Positions 1-15,300 of a stretch of 64,000 nt of DNA are shown here, one piece after another. Within the stretch, counting starts at the first letter, position 1. Every line of letters starts with the position of its first letter. A program made the translations under genes and the position numbers. The notes below the pieces were generated by a model that ran no database searches, was not told where the DNA came from, and was given only the letters and a program-made list of their open reading frames with translations. The stretch is from Tomocerus qinae. Lineage: Eukaryota; Arthropoda; Collembola; Entomobryomorpha; Tomoceridae. Location of the stretch: assembly GCA_020055645.1 (NCBI GenBank), contig CM034546.1, positions 120,702,375 through 120,766,374 on the forward strand, given 5' to 3'.

Positions 1-3000
1 ATTACGTAGTAAAGTCTACGTTTAATAGTGTATAGTATGTATATAGTATGATAATTACCCGTTAACTTTGTTAACATTAGAAAATGATTAAATAAAAATG
101 GTTAAAGAATGTGAATGACGAAAATCGTCATGCAACCGGGGCAGTTGCGTTTACCACAACAGAAAGTGCGCTGAAGGCTTTTATTTGAGCAGCTCGACTA
201 CACAGAGAATGCTGTCTGTGCAGTGTATCCTTCTCAAAAAAGTAAAGATAGGCTAGATAGGATTGGATGTAAAATGTGGGTAAAAAATCAGATTTTTTTG
301 TGTGCATACAAGGAACGATTTTTTTGTTTTCCATTCCCCCAACTGTGAGTGTTAGTCTCTGCAAGTCTCCTTCTAGTTTCTGCTTCGCCTTCGCTTGTTT
401 TGCTCCATGAATTTTTCTTCTACGACGATCGAGAACGATTTCTTGCTTCTCTCGCTGCCTTTAATGCCTTTGCCACTACTTTTCTTTTATGCACAGGATG
501 AAGGAGTCATTCGTATAGCATAGTAGACCACAACACAAGAAGAGTAGTGACTAGACTCAAACCTAACTTGGAATGAAGTGGAATCTAGATACATAATAAT
601 GTATGTTCTCTTGTAGTACTTAGAGCTAAAGTAGACTTCAGCTGATAACCTCAGTCAGTAGATTAGATACACACTATAGCTAAAATAAGTAATACGAGTC
701 TAATACGTGCATTAGGGATGGTTTATATATTGTGACTTAATATGCAATAGCTAACTCTCTTGTAAGTTTTACGTTTGCCTACTTTCCTTCCTCCCATCCC
801 AACTTCTTCGGTCATTTTCTTTAAGTTTTTTGCTTTCGTCTTTTTTTGTCGAACTGACTGCGACTGCTGAAATGTAGCCTAACTCTTAGCCCTAGCTCCA
901 TTTCAGTTCACGCAAGTCTCAGTTTGTTAATACTGGGTACGTCTTATAATTTGTCCTTACGGTGCACTACGAAATGTTCACCTTGCATGTTACTCTAGTC
1001 AGTGTACAGTATACACAGTTCGACAAAACTTGAGACTGACACTGTAGAATAAGTAGGCATCTAATATAGAGATTACAGAATAATATATTATACCATTGCC
1101 AGTGATTTTTTTCAGTTCATTTCTCCTTGGCGGTTCACATCGTGAGTATGCAATTTAGCCAGCCCTATGAAACTAACAGGGGAACATTTAGTCACTAGTC
1201 ATACACAAAGATTGGGTTAGGTTTATTTTTACATATGTAAATAGCGTAGACATTATAAGAAAATTAATAGTTATTGTTTTCGGAATTTGAAAAAGTATTT
1301 TCGAAAAGTTTCATTTTTGATGATGAAAATATTTAACCCTTTATGTACACAATGCCATAGTCTCTACTAAGTAAAATGGAAAATTCCTATTTTCGTATTT
1401 CAAGTCATTTGACAACATTTCCGCTTTAAATACAGTTACAATTACGAATGCAAACATTTAAAGTAGCAATTTACGCGTCTCACCGGTTGGGTTCCCTTGT
1501 CAGTCTAAGAATGGTAACATGAAGCCGTATTTTTGTATCTGACAATGAAATGTATACGAAAGATTAAGATTATATTTAATTACACAATTTAACGATTGAT
1601 ATGTAACACGTAAAATTGCAACGTGAGTAATATGTATCCAAATAGGAGTTCATTTTACAGAAATGCACACAGAAAGGGTTGAGTAGTTTTGAATGTTGAG
1701 TCGAGTGTAGTTGATAGTTTTTTCTTAGTATCTCAAGTGTCTAGAATCGGAACACACATACTCAAAGCTAGAAGAGAGCAATTAAATTGCAAGCCAAGTT
1801 TTGAAAAGAGTTGTTTTCCATTTGAGTTCATCTATCTTACCTTGTTTTTTATTAGCATCGGAATGATTGTGAGATTGGGCCAGCAGACTAGGCCCAGACT
1901 AGACTCGGGCTTATTCAGTGATATAGAATAGATTAGAGATTATATGAGAGCCCTTTCGGAGTAAAGTACATGTTGGAGTTGAACTCAAAAAGTCGACGTC
2001 CACACATACCCCATCAAAACATTGGTTGCATTCACATGGTTTATAAAGCATTGCCTTATAAGTATATCAGACATTAGCTTTTCCCTCTGTGTCTTGTAAC
2101 CCTCCCCTGTGTTTTTGTCGGACTACGATGTAAAAAACCAGAATATTATACGTAGCACGTAGAAGTTACGTAGGTTGTTATACAGAAATCACAAATTCTT
2201 TACTTATAGTTTCAGTTGGCTAGTACTCGTGTGCAAATGCATGTGAAGGCCGTATAAGTAGTAGGTACCTGATACATTCGACTAAAATAAGATAAAAGGC
2301 CACATCACTATCTTCTATGTCTCTAAAACTATAATATGGTTATTACAATATCAGTTAGTGATTTGATTGCATGAGTGTCTATATAAGAGATAAAAGCAAA
2401 TAGAAATAACGTAACATATAGGTACATGGTACAAGGCATGCAGCGTAAAACGTACACATTCCACGATAGTTGAACACCAGAGGCGAAGTGCATAGGCCGA
2501 GGAAGACTGTGAGATGAGAGTGGAGGAGAGTCACATCAAGTTCAGTCTGTAGTAGTGTTTGCATATATGCAGACGGAGAAGTAGGTAGGAGCATTCTTCT
2601 CTCACTTACTCACTTCTGTTATGGAATATCATAGTTATCATATAAGTTAATAACACGAGTACGTTGTTCTGTTACTACAACGTGTGTACTGTTACGTTCT
2701 CAAGTGGAAGTGTAAATCTCGATGTCTTTATATCGCTTGTGCAGTTTTCCATAACCATTCGCCACTTGCTCTACACACGGACCCAACAAGCGTGCAACTT
2801 GGATTTATCCTTCATTAATTTCTTACATTCGAACTGTGCAATTGGTCGAGTAAACACTAGACTCTTGACTTGTCTCTTATCTTCCAATATAGTACAACAT
2901 TATTTGTCTATAGGTAAACTGTCGATACATTTAATGTCAACATACACTATAGTACATATACTTTAACAATTTGATACAGTGATTAACCTAGTTACAAGTT

Positions 3001-3314
3001 ATACATAATCTTTGTACTTTAGATCAAATAGTATTCAACAACAAATATCATACATTCCAGCTTCATGTACGTATTTTAGTTCTAATGTGAATTCTATGTA
3101 AACTACAATGTGCTAAATCAGTTTGAACATCGAAATTATTCCTTTAAACTGTTTAATACTAGTAAAAATTGGTTAGAACGTTTTCAATGATAAATTCTTG
3201 TCACGTGTGCACGATTTTAATACAAATCATGAAAGACCAACATAAATATTAGGACAAAATCAACCTGAAAGTGAACCGTATAGTTTTACTCCTATTGTCG
3301 TGTCTAATGTACAG
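1..3314. other. 5' flank of NAB, no recognisable coding gene
   Basis: I see no coding exon, RNA gene or clear mobile element here. The open frames present (for example 1689-1931 plus and 128-364 minus) show no family motifs and no consistent splice structure. A good splice acceptor (pyrimidine-rich run ending in CAG at 3312-3314) precedes the first NAB coding exon, so a 5' untranslated exon and the promoter of NAB probably lie somewhere in this stretch or beyond the window. I could not place them. Confidence 0.5.
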
Positions 3315-3320
3315 GTAACA

Positions 3321-6300
3321 ATGAAAAAAATGGGATTTAACATTGAAGGTGGAGGAGAGCGTGAGAAGGAGTTGAATAACGAATTCCATACTAAAGGAAA
3401 TAGTCCTTCAAAGAATGACGAGATTGCTAAATATTCAATTTCAAATGGACAGGGACACTATAACTATTTTCCTAAATCAAACAAAAGTTCCATCTCTTCT
3501 GGAAAATCATATCCATCTTCTCCATCTCATCACGTAATGCCCACTGAAGATGTTGGAATGACTATCTCTAATTCAAATGGACATAACAATAACATTTCTC
3601 ATGCTTTGACATCCCGACTTGGCAATTCTGTCGCTGCGGCTTCTATTAATGCCGGCTCCATGCACGGTCACATCTCCAAATCTTCAAAAACCAATACACT
3701 ACTTGTTCCCAACTCACACCAAGATATACGTCATTCTCGATCGCCAACAGCGACAACGCTAATTGAAAGTAAGTAGCCACTACTGTAATTAATAGCCTTG
3801 AATCTACCATTGTATTCCGACATTCACACATCTGCTATATGTAAATCAATGCATTTTATCAATTATAACTTATTTATTTAGCTTCTAATTGCATATTTGA
3901 TAACAGATCAGGACATTTCTGATGAAAAGAAACATTTCAGGCTATTGGTATCACATTTAAACATTTTACATGTAAATAAAACTGAACTGTAATGACTAAG
4001 AGTGCAAAAAGGGCGGCTTCCCATGCGTTCCACTGTAGTTTTGCACTTTCTTGTCCACTACCTAAAGTAATGCACAATTCTACATCCATAAAGTAGATAA
4101 ACAACAAAGTAGTAATTAAAATTGATAAGAAAATACACAAAAAAATAACAAGTATTCTTAGGTGCATTTTGTAGTTGCATTTTACATTGCATTTGCTTAG
4201 ATGACTCGATGTAAATTGTTGATGTAGACTTTTATTGAAGAAGTCACATAACAATAACAAAAATAATCATTGCTAGAATCACAACAATGTACAAGTAAAC
4301 ATTATAATATGCGAATCTATTATAAGTAATAGAAAAAACTCACCGAGAGAGTGTATTTAGTGATGTTAAGTAAACCATGCATACATTCAACCTATCAGGT
4401 TAGTTGCAAATTGCACATTAATAAATAGTTTACCTATCAGAAACACCCATATGCATAGACGCATTATTATAACATCTTCTAAAGGTCATTTTGTGAATAT
4501 CTTTGCTGTTTTTCCTCTTCTGCTAGAAAATGCATCTCAGTTTAACGAAAAAAATTCCCACACGTGTTTCCTTGTTTCTCGATTAGGTACTAAGTATTAT
4601 GTACCGCACCTACTATATGGTTCCTACTTGGAGAACTTATGCATTTACTTAATACCACTTAATACCTACCTGTAGCTATATAGCTAGACATGCGAATTGT
4701 ATAATTGAGAGGTGAGCTTTTGGAAAAGTGCTTTGTAATATTCTGTATATCTTTACTAGTACTAACGGATCCAATATCCGGTGTCCGTACAAATAATAGC
4801 TAATATTTACCAATTGTGACCAGTCTGTAAATTATATTTTAATGTTTGAATCTATAAAGAGACATTCATCTTTTCATCCCGATAGTATCGGAACTCAGAA
4901 CAATACAAAATTCCAATGCAAGCAATTTATTACTACTTCTTTATGTAGGCCATGCCGATGCCCTAGTTCAAAGCCTAAGAATATAATGTAACGACTAAGT
5001 AATTACATGAATAATTTTGTCCAATTACAGATGCAGAACATTTACAACAAATCGAAGCGATGGCTGGACTGATGAGAAATAACGCAAATCCTGCTACTAG
5101 ATTAAATAATTTTCAGGCAGTCAAAAGTGATCATAATAACCTGATGAATGGAAAATCCGCTGGTCAAAATTTAAATGGTAAGCACCTTTTTCATCTATTT
5201 TTCAAAAGTAATTTATTCATTGCGAAATATTCTTAATAATCTGGGTCATTCATTGCTATTGTCACACTATGGCTTTACTAGTCGAGTAGTGAGTAGTTCT
5301 AATCTTTCTGATAATCATAAATATGACTAAAAAAGTTGAGTTTGAGGTATACAGCATGTAACGTAAACGTTATATCCCAAGGGATTGACGTGTATACAAA
5401 GACTTTTAGTTTTCTTTCATAGGAAGATATAATTATTATCGTCTCACCTTATACTAAGCTGTAGGTAATCATTAATACAGGGAGAAATATCAAAATCAAT
5501 GCTACCCCCGCTACTTGGTTGAATGAAGACTATCTAACGAGTTATGACAATGACGCACGAAGATTAGTCATTTGGTAAACTATAATAATAATGAGATACA
5601 GTGTATGTTCACATAAGAAGTTTTGCAAGTTGTTTTTTACGTTTTCACACAATAGAAAAGTAGAAATTGAGAGATATATTTAATAATCTTTTACCCAAGG
5701 GTAAAAACGATAACCTATACCCGCAATGCATATAATAAGTAAATCAAAGGGTACCTTGCTTATTACTTTGCACTATGCATGCAACTCATTCTTAGCAACT
5801 TCTTATTATAGGTTGAGATTCCAAGAACGATAAAAATTATGTTATAAATTCTCACTCATCTAGAATTAAAAAGTTTAGGTGCTAAAAAACTCATGTACTT
5901 TTTCTGATCCTATATTTTCCTATTATAAATTATAGTTCTTTGGTACAAAAGTAGTTCATATTATTTGCGTGTAGGGAATAATATCAAATGTAGTTAAGTA
6001 TATAGATTAGCCTAGTAATCCAACTTCAGAATGTCATTTCAATGTCTCTTCAGGTCTCACCGATTAGTCATTAGATTTATAAATTTTGGCCACGCAGTTC
6101 ATATCATTATAGCTTCCATTAAAGTTTTTAAATATGAAAACGAACTGAAACTTCTTCTGACTGTATACGTGTACGAAATTGTTACAGTAGTAGATGACTG
6201 CATCGTAGTAGATGTATGGCATAAAATATCAAAGAATCAACAATGAATATTCTGACATCAATCAATGTCCTTGCCTCCGAAAAGCGTGATAATTAATAAA

Positions 6301-9300
6301 TGGACTGCACGTGGTCACTGTAACGCTAAATGGGCAATATGGAAATCTTGCATAAGGAACAGCGTCTTCATTCATTACAATTCCACTTAATCTTCCTGTA
6401 CTTTATATTTCAACATTTTACTTTTTGGCAAATCCAAGCAAGCCTATTATGCAACCTTCTTCTAGTTATACTTAGGCATTTACTTACGATGTGTTATTTC
6501 AGTGGCCCTGTAAATCGATAAGAATAATTAATGTCTTGAAGCATGTATCGATTCCACGTACTGTTTTATATCCATATTCCCATTTGCTATTAATAGCAAT
6601 ATGAACTTTGTATTTATTGAAAAAAATTGCTTACTCTTTTGCAGACCTTGCTTACTTTTTTGCAGTTTAGTAGCAATTTTAATCTTGGGAATAAAATGTA
6701 AATTTTCTTTGTTAACAAGTTCTTTATTAGTATTTTTCGGCAGAAAATTCTAAAATTCGGCTAATTATGAAAAGAGCTATTTCTAAATCTACTACAACAA
6801 TTAATTCTTGAAGAAAGTATGTAATTTTTGTAGGAAGTAATAAAGGAGCAACGTGTCAAAGTTAGTGATATCTTAATAGGAGACAGGATATAATATGTTT
6901 GAAAGACCTTTCATGAATCCGCAAGTGTTTACATGTATCGACCTTTATTGCCCAACCTTTTCGGAAACGAATGTGTTTACTTACAGGTTGTGTTATTGTC
7001 AATTGTATATCAACGATAGGTCTAAATATTGGGTATTGAGTGTATAAATATAATCCTTTGCCCTTACTTTTGCTCTCCGTATGCATTCTAACCGTAAGTG
7101 GGCTTTAAAATAGGTTCCTTTCAATATCCTATCTACTACGTATCGAATTATTATATCCTCTAGTTCTAAAGACTGTTTCGATATATATTTCATGTGGTAG
7201 ATCTTTGACTTGTGTGTCAGATCGTCTATATTAACTCAGTGGGACAACATATTGATATGTATATAGGGTTACCACTATTATCCACCGCTTCAACACATTT
7301 GGATAAAAACGCCATTGTATTCTTTGTCACTTGGAAATCTATCTTATTTATTGGGGCTTGACAAATGTATTATAATACCAATGACATAACTTTGGCTAGT
7401 TGCCTATACTTATAGAGAGTGATTAATCATTAAATACCCCATAATGGAATTAGAAATCGATTTGTTCCGGATTATATACCATTTTAATCGTAAACCATCA
7501 ATTTCAGTCAATTTATAATATTCTATACAAAAGTTAGTGGTTAATCACATGTCAAAGATGTCAGGTATATTTTAAGAAATTTACCCTGTTACATTACAAC
7601 TTAGCCATTTAGTATAAAAAGTTTTAAAATTTAAGCAACAATTTAATGCCCTAGAATATTTACTTTTATAGCTATTTTATTTACATACGTTTGTTGTAAT
7701 CAGATGTTCCTCTTCCATTATATTGATCTCAAAGTTCATCTTAGATACGATTTGAAGACGTTATTGACGCATTTTTTTATTCAGTGGGTTTACCACAGCT
7801 GGTCACAAATTGTTTCAGTTGCTAGTGTAGGTAGATACATACATAGAGATACGCAAATATACAATTAGATTGCTTACTTGCTTACTTAGGTGAATGTTTG
7901 GAAAGCAGACTAGAATATCAATATTTAAAGATCAAGTTTAATGTTATGCACGAAAGCGTTGAAAGCGTCTATTCAGCAGAAATTTAATCTTAATTAATAT
8001 TCGGTTCACGGAAGAAGTAAATGATTTTCTTTCCCTATTCAAATGATTTCTTTTTGTTCATTATTACGTTACGGACACACTAGCACATTATGCATAAACG
8101 ACTAGAATGATGTGCTGCTTCAGTGTGGAGCATTCCTTTTTGATATGCAAATTTTTTAGAGAATCCAAAGGGATTTTTTTAATGTGTAGGAATACATTAG
8201 TTGAAAAAATGTCCTCTGCTTTGTCATAGTTATTTATTTATCTTCTATATTGATGTAGATGAAACAGCACATTACTGTCTGTGCATGTATATACATGCAA
8301 GAATATTATAGATGCATCTTTCCCATGTACTTTTGTGCTTTCTGTGTCATCTGAGTGAGCATAGATAACAGAGCCATTACTTGTATGAAATGAAACAGTA
8401 AATACTCACCGTCCTCTCTGCTCCGGTACAGATAGTCAATCCTTCCTCTTTACCGGCTTAATCGTACGTGAGATTTTTATTTGATGAGCTGTATCCATGT
8501 GCCCGTTATAAAATGCATTCATTAATAGTTTCTGTAACTTTTCACTTAAGAATACAGTTTGAGCATATGCTATCCTTTTTAAATATTTTTATATTTCACA
8601 AGAATCTGCATCTGCATGTCATTACTCTTTTCAACGGAATATGATACGTGAAGATGCATAATAATTGTAACAAAGACAATAGAAAATGTCGAGTTAAACG
8701 AATAACCTATTTTGTACATATGCTATCAAGATTTTAACTGGTTAAGTACATCCTTGTTCTAGTCACTTCAATTTTAAATGAGATTTTTATTGAATCTCCA
8801 GAATAAACGGAAATGGTAATCGGCATAGATAATATCAGTAGAAAATAATATTATACAGGATGGCGTTGCTTTTTATTGGCAGAAAATACCACTTAGTTGG
8901 TGAGAGGAGACCAAACTATCCTCCCACAAGTGGCACTTTTTGATTCAAATGAAGAAGGATTGAAATTATGTACATAAATATACGTCCCTATGAATAACCA
9001 AATGAAGTAGAAAAAACTTGTATTTGTAGGTAAAATGTTTTTGTGAATTTTAAGGACGTTTTGTTATAAATGTATGTATAGTTCGTGCGTCATCATTCAA
9101 GTTTTATGCATCTTGATCGCGTGGAAAACAAGAAATTGAGTAGCTATTTAGATACCTTACCGCATTCTCGATTTTACATAATGATATGTATGTCTAAGTA
9201 ATCTTTAATCTTGAACAAAAAACGTATGGGAAAGGGATGTCTCAACTCTTGGTAGATGTGGAATGTACTTAATAGCCCGAGAATCAATGTAGAGTATAAT

Positions 9301-12300
9301 AGTGATGATCAGGCAAAGCATAGCTGAGTTTTGTTCTGGTTTACTTAATACGAGTCATTCATTTTGTATTCCGTCCGGGTATCATATTCCTTACGTACAC
9401 ATTCTCTCTATCTACACATGCTTACGTAAAAGAAAGGGTAGCACTATAAAAAATCATCGTGTACTCAAAGTACTCTGAAAAACTTCCTACAGAAATTTCT
9501 CAATGATGCTTCCTCGCATTATTGCATTCAAAGGTAGTAGCTATACATTCAACGTACGTATGTGCTACACACTACACACACAATCTACATATTATTATTA
9601 TATGCATAATAGAGTACTCAGGTATACAGGTAAACTTCTATATTAATAGTATTATTTTATTTCCCCACCTTAGATTACAGATATGTAGAATAAAAGAGAA
9701 TTTTTTGAAAAAATGCGTGCATGTGTTAAAGAGGATTTTAATATGCATAGAAGAGCGCTTTGAGCTACGAATAATCTAAATGCAACTGGGCTCTGTTTTA
9801 TTGGTTGGAGGATTAATATTATGGTATAGGCAGTTGGAATACAATAGAGAGTTGACAGAAGAGTGTAAGAGTTCACCTTATTACCACATCCAAGACTATC
9901 CCTCATAATTTTATTCGGTGTATGCACAAGAGCTCCTTTTGTTCTTCTTTTCTAATAATTTTTAAACTTGAGGCGAAACGCAGAGAATGAAGGGTGAGAC
10001 AGAAGGGGAATTTATTTATATATAGTCCATTACGCGAGAGTTAGATAGTTACACACACTAAGGGTCCCTTTGCTCTACCTCGGAGAGAGAAAGGAAGAGG
10101 CAAAGGTGAATAGGAGCATCGCCAGTTGAACCTTTGATTCATTTCTCTCATTCATCAATCAAAAAATAAAAAAGCTTTCACTAATTTTTTCATCTGTTCA
10201 AAAAGACATTTTTATTTTTGTCTTAAGAGATTCTCAATTTGCATAGCTCAAAGAACAGATAACGTTGAGAATAGCCTACCTTGATGCATTTATTTGCATT
10301 GTCTCTGTCTGTTTTAGATTCTCCGTAGGACGTCTTTTTAGTTTCACAGTTCCCCTCTTTTGTCATATTAGACTACCATTCTCCCAAATTTTTATTTACT
10401 TCTGAGTCTTAAATCCTTTCAAGAATTTTTTCAATTTATTTTTATTTCAGCTTAGCATATGCTAATGCACTTTAATATCTGCTACTTACTGCTGCATGAG
10501 AACTTTGAGCAACACTCTCTTCCTAAAGCATTTTTAACTTTCTTTCAAAAAGATTCAAAGGGAAAACTTTGTGTTTAACTTCCCTCACGCAAAGACTGGT
10601 ATAATTACAATTCTTGCAAGTAGACACAAAATAGGTCGAGTTCTAATTCTGCTGATGCATCAAATCACATTTTTAAAATATGAACTCTGTATGTAAAAAT
10701 TTGAAGTAGAAGCTGAAAAAAATTAATGGACTTTGGTTATCGTTTATTTCTTGTATTCGTCTGTAAAGCAGTCTTATGTACTGGAGTATGAGAATTTTCG
10801 ATGTACAAGATAATGTATACCACATTCAGAAACATTAGTGGTTACATTTACATTACATAAATTGTTATTGTTACATCTAGAATTGATCCGTACTTGGCGA
10901 AATGGGCATTAAGTTGCATGAAGTACAGCTTAAACTGCATAACTGTAAATACAGTATCATTCGCTAAACCTCCTTCATTGGTTCTTCACAGACGCTTCTT
11001 AGTAGAATTTATTATACCAGACAATCCGTCTAATATGTAAATTATGTGCACTGTATTTTAGGGTAGCTCTGTAAGGAGCTTTGGCTACTTTTGTCAAGAC
11101 ATAACTGCATACATAATCAATCACAATGTAACCGGATATTCGTTATTCAAATTTCCTACTGGCTGTATATGTTAGATAAGTATAGTCGACAACCAGTGTA
11201 TAATTTTGCATTTCTTAAACTAGAATAGACTTATTTGCTTCGGCTTACAATATATTCACACTTTTATATGTAGAGACAACTGTCACACTTCAATTCAAAT
11301 CCTGCACTCTAATAAGGCTACTGTAGAATTTTTAAACAAATATTCTCACCCTCAACTCTCTTTTACCAGTCATGGTCATGTCACAATCCATAAGCATGTG
11401 ATTCTATTAATCTCTAGAAAGGATCTACTATTTACTAATTCACGCATTAAAATAACCATTTCCCATGGAATATTTTCAATAGACATACTTAAGATGTTAC
11501 CTACAATTACACTAATATCCGCCAATGGTATCTAGATTTTAAAAAGTAGTTGAAGTTAATTACATAAAGGAGAACAGTCATTAACTTGAAAAATTAAAAC
11601 AAAGAAACATGTCAATTTCATGCGTGCCCGATCTGCAGATGATAATTAACTAATTATTTCAACCATTAAGAAGTATGATAAGTATGCATTAAATTATTAG
11701 GAATCAGCTGTAAGAAAACACGAAAGGTCCAATTAGTAAATGGTATATATTTAGTGTAGATTATTTTTGGTCCAGGATTCAGGATGTAAATATAATTGCA
11801 TTATGTACGAGCTTTTACTTAAGTATGTAGTCTGACATGTCTGACAAGAAATTGTGATGTAAATAAAATTCGACAATTATTGCACAAAAAATTGCATTAC
11901 TCTTTTAATAAGCTGTATCTGCGCAATAACCTCTATAGCTTTAAATTACAGATAAAGAAATAATTCAGAGCAGTCATAGGTTTGTAATGAAAAAATGCGA
12001 CTGGATGCAGCATTTAATGTAACAGGTCAAGTTTTAATCATATGCAAATAAGAGAATAGAGTTAGTAACTTGTGCTTACTCAACTTCATACGTTATCCAA
12101 TCATAGATTAGTTTAATCGGAGCAAGAAAACTTATTTTTTGTCTTTGAACATTCTTAATAAAAATAAATATTTACAAATTCCTATTTACGTGCGTAAGCC
12201 GAAACGTGTTTTCGAATTTAATAGTTGTATTAATTATAGCGGCCTTGTGTGTTATATAAAATGTGTAGTAAATCGTATCAGTGAGTTTTTACGTCCATCC

Positions 12301-15300
12301 GTTGGTACAGGAGGATAAAATGGAAAAAAAGATATCTACGTAAATAGATGCATGTAAATGTCATGTAGATTTCTGCCAATATTTTATTTGGCTTAGTTAT
12401 GCATGGATGTTATATAACGCAAGAATAGCCATGCACAGCAGAGAGTGTAGGATAAAGATTTTATGTGTATAGTGGTTGCTATTTGATGAGTTAGTTAAAG
12501 ATGTTGAATGTGGATGGGTTGTCTGAGAGTATTAAAAGACAACTGAACTGCAACGATTGACGTCAATGCTGTATTTTTCTTGCATGAAAGAAAAAAGTTC
12601 AAAGCGAAGTTGTTTTTCCCATGATAATTCTAAAATCTAATGGTCAGCTCTACACACTCACCACATACATGCATAGCTCTAGCTCCTCACCACCTTTACA
12701 TGTAGCCCATTCCATTACAAGAGCTCAACTTGCATCCAAAAGAAATTTAGGCAGAACATGTTCCATTTGTTTTATGTAGCTTAGACCATTACTACTTATA
12801 AAAGATGCCTAGCAAAAAATCAAACCGGTTTCCATCGTATAAATGCTTTTCTGTGGAAAAAAATTTCAGTTTGACTTCAAGAAACTATACGTTCATTTTG
12901 ATTTGAATAAAAAGAGGAGGCATGGCTATGACGATGGAAGAAAGACAATTTGACGGTCAGTGGTCATGATCAAGTATTACGTGGAAATGTGGTGTGCATA
13001 AAATATGCAATACTATTACGTGGATCAAGAATTAACACCATGTAGTACTCTCTAATCTATTCGAAGAAAAATGTAACGTGCTACAAGAACTTTCATAATT
13101 ACGAGCAGTAATATTCAAACCATCTTTTGTCCATATTCTATTACACTATGTACTGTATGCCAATACTTTTTGAACAAGGAAGGGACTAGGAATAGAATCC
13201 GATTAGATAATTTTATTGATGAGCAAAAAATTACATTTTAATTTATATTTTCCTTCTTTCTAACCCTTTACGTAAGTGATGGCAATGATATGAATCAAAA
13301 AAGTCTGCATACTACGTGCAGCAGGCATAAAGGTTTGTTTCTAAATGTGCGAAGCAACCATTTATAGCCATACACTGTATTCTGTACTAGTTAGTTGCAT
13401 AGTTGTAGTATGTACTAATTAAAACTACCATGTCTTGCAAGATTCTCATCCACTTATACATATACACATGGTAGATAATTAAATGATGAATAACAAAAAA
13501 TGGGTGCATGCTGTATGTAAAGAAACTCGTCTGTATCTATCCACATATAGAGCTGATTTATTATCGAGCTATTTAAAAGGTAGATATTTTCTAAGACTGT
13601 AATGACCACAATTTTGTAAATTGTTGTTGGATGTTCGATTGGTAATTATAAAGTCCGTAAAATCAATTTTTTTTCGTGATTGTAAACCTTTTTTGATTTG
13701 CAGGCCCGGTCTCGACAACCCCAGGTGTTCCTTCAAATGAATCCGAGATGCAACTGTACCGAGTTTTACAAAGAGCGAATCTTCTACGCTATTTTGATGT
13801 AATGATCGAATTAGGAGGAGATGATGTGCAACAATTGTGCGAAGCAGGTGAAGAAGAATTCCTTGAGATAATGGCACTAATCGGCATGGCTTCGAAACCC
13901 TTGCACGTTCGACGACTTCAGAAGGCTTTGCAAGAAGTGATTCAAGAAGCTGCTGCTCGACCAAGTAATTCAATTTTTAAATGTTTGCGTTTTTAAGGTT
14001 GTGATGAGTGTCTAATAATAATGTTTGTATCTACAGATCTATATCAAGCAATGTCTTATTATCAATCAACAATGCCTTTCAACAAAGCTGTAATGCCATC
14101 AACCGCTCATCCATATACTCCTGAAGTCACAGAATCTCAAGCTCAATTAAGCAAATACATGCTCAACCAAAATCCAACTAAGTCTTTACCTCAGCCGCAA
14201 AACAAAATCCCAATCAGACCGATAGCTTATCATTCCGGGGCTTCCTCTTCAGTGCCAACAACCAAGCCTCCTTACGTTGATCCCATCGAGTTTAAAAACC
14301 TTCAGTCGAAACTCCACTATTTGCGTCCTTCGGACAACCACAGTTATCACAGTAGCAGCAATAGCAATAGTCCTACAAATAATATTCCACCAATTCAGAG
14401 CAGTGCTCATTTGAATATTCCAAATGCCTCTACTGGCGCTTCCAAAAGTCCAAATCATATAAGCACCTCAAGTAGTAGTAGTAGTCACAGTCAGTCTTCA
14501 GGGAGTTTTCAAATCCCAAGCATTACCATTCAAAGAGCATTTTACGACGAGCAAGACAAAGATCCAGAATCCATGAGAATTTCTGTAGACCAAGTTATTC
14601 CAAGTCATTTTCTAGAACAACGAATTCGGACGAGGAGTGAGCCGAATTCTCCTTCTCCTTCTGTATCTCCTCGACCTGCTGTATCACCCATTCCTTTTCT
14701 CCAGGATGTTGAAGTACAAAAACTGTCTGAAGCTGCCATTAAACTAATACAAACTCTACCACCTGCTGTCTCTGAACCTAGAATGTCTGCCAGAAAGAAA
14801 TCATGTGAAGATTTTGAAGCTGTCGTCAGAGTTCCAGAAAAGGATCCTAAGCGAATGGAAGAAATTCGAAAATATGCCGCCGTTTATGGCCGCTATGACT
14901 GCAAGAGAAAATTGTCAAAGCCTTTGACACTAAACGAGCTTTCTGTTAATGAGGCCGCGGCTCAGCTTTGTAAACACATTCCCGCTCTTCTCACACGCCG
15001 TGACGAATTATTTCCACTGGCAAGACAAGTAGTTCGTGACTCGGGACTTCCTTACTGCACTCCTAGTGGTGCTAATTTAAGTATCTCACTAATCCCAACC
15101 ACCAACACTAATAACAACTTAAATTCCAAAGCTCTAGTTCCAGAAGATAATAGTCATTCTGGATATAATGGCTACCACAGCAAAAGACTTCGACTTGATG
15201 TCCGAGGAATTGAAATTCATGTATGTAAGAACCATTAAACATGATTTACAGTTATCGATTTCCAATTTACAACATTTGACATCATTTTTTATTTGTAACT

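Noticed and set aside
3937-4260. 107-codon minus-strand frame with two hydrophobic segments in NAB intron 1
   Set aside because: AT-rich sequence readily yields Leu/Ile/Phe-rich frames. There is no family signature and no splice partner.
13569-13973. 134-codon minus-strand frame
   Set aside because: It is the antisense shadow of the NAB NCD1 exon.
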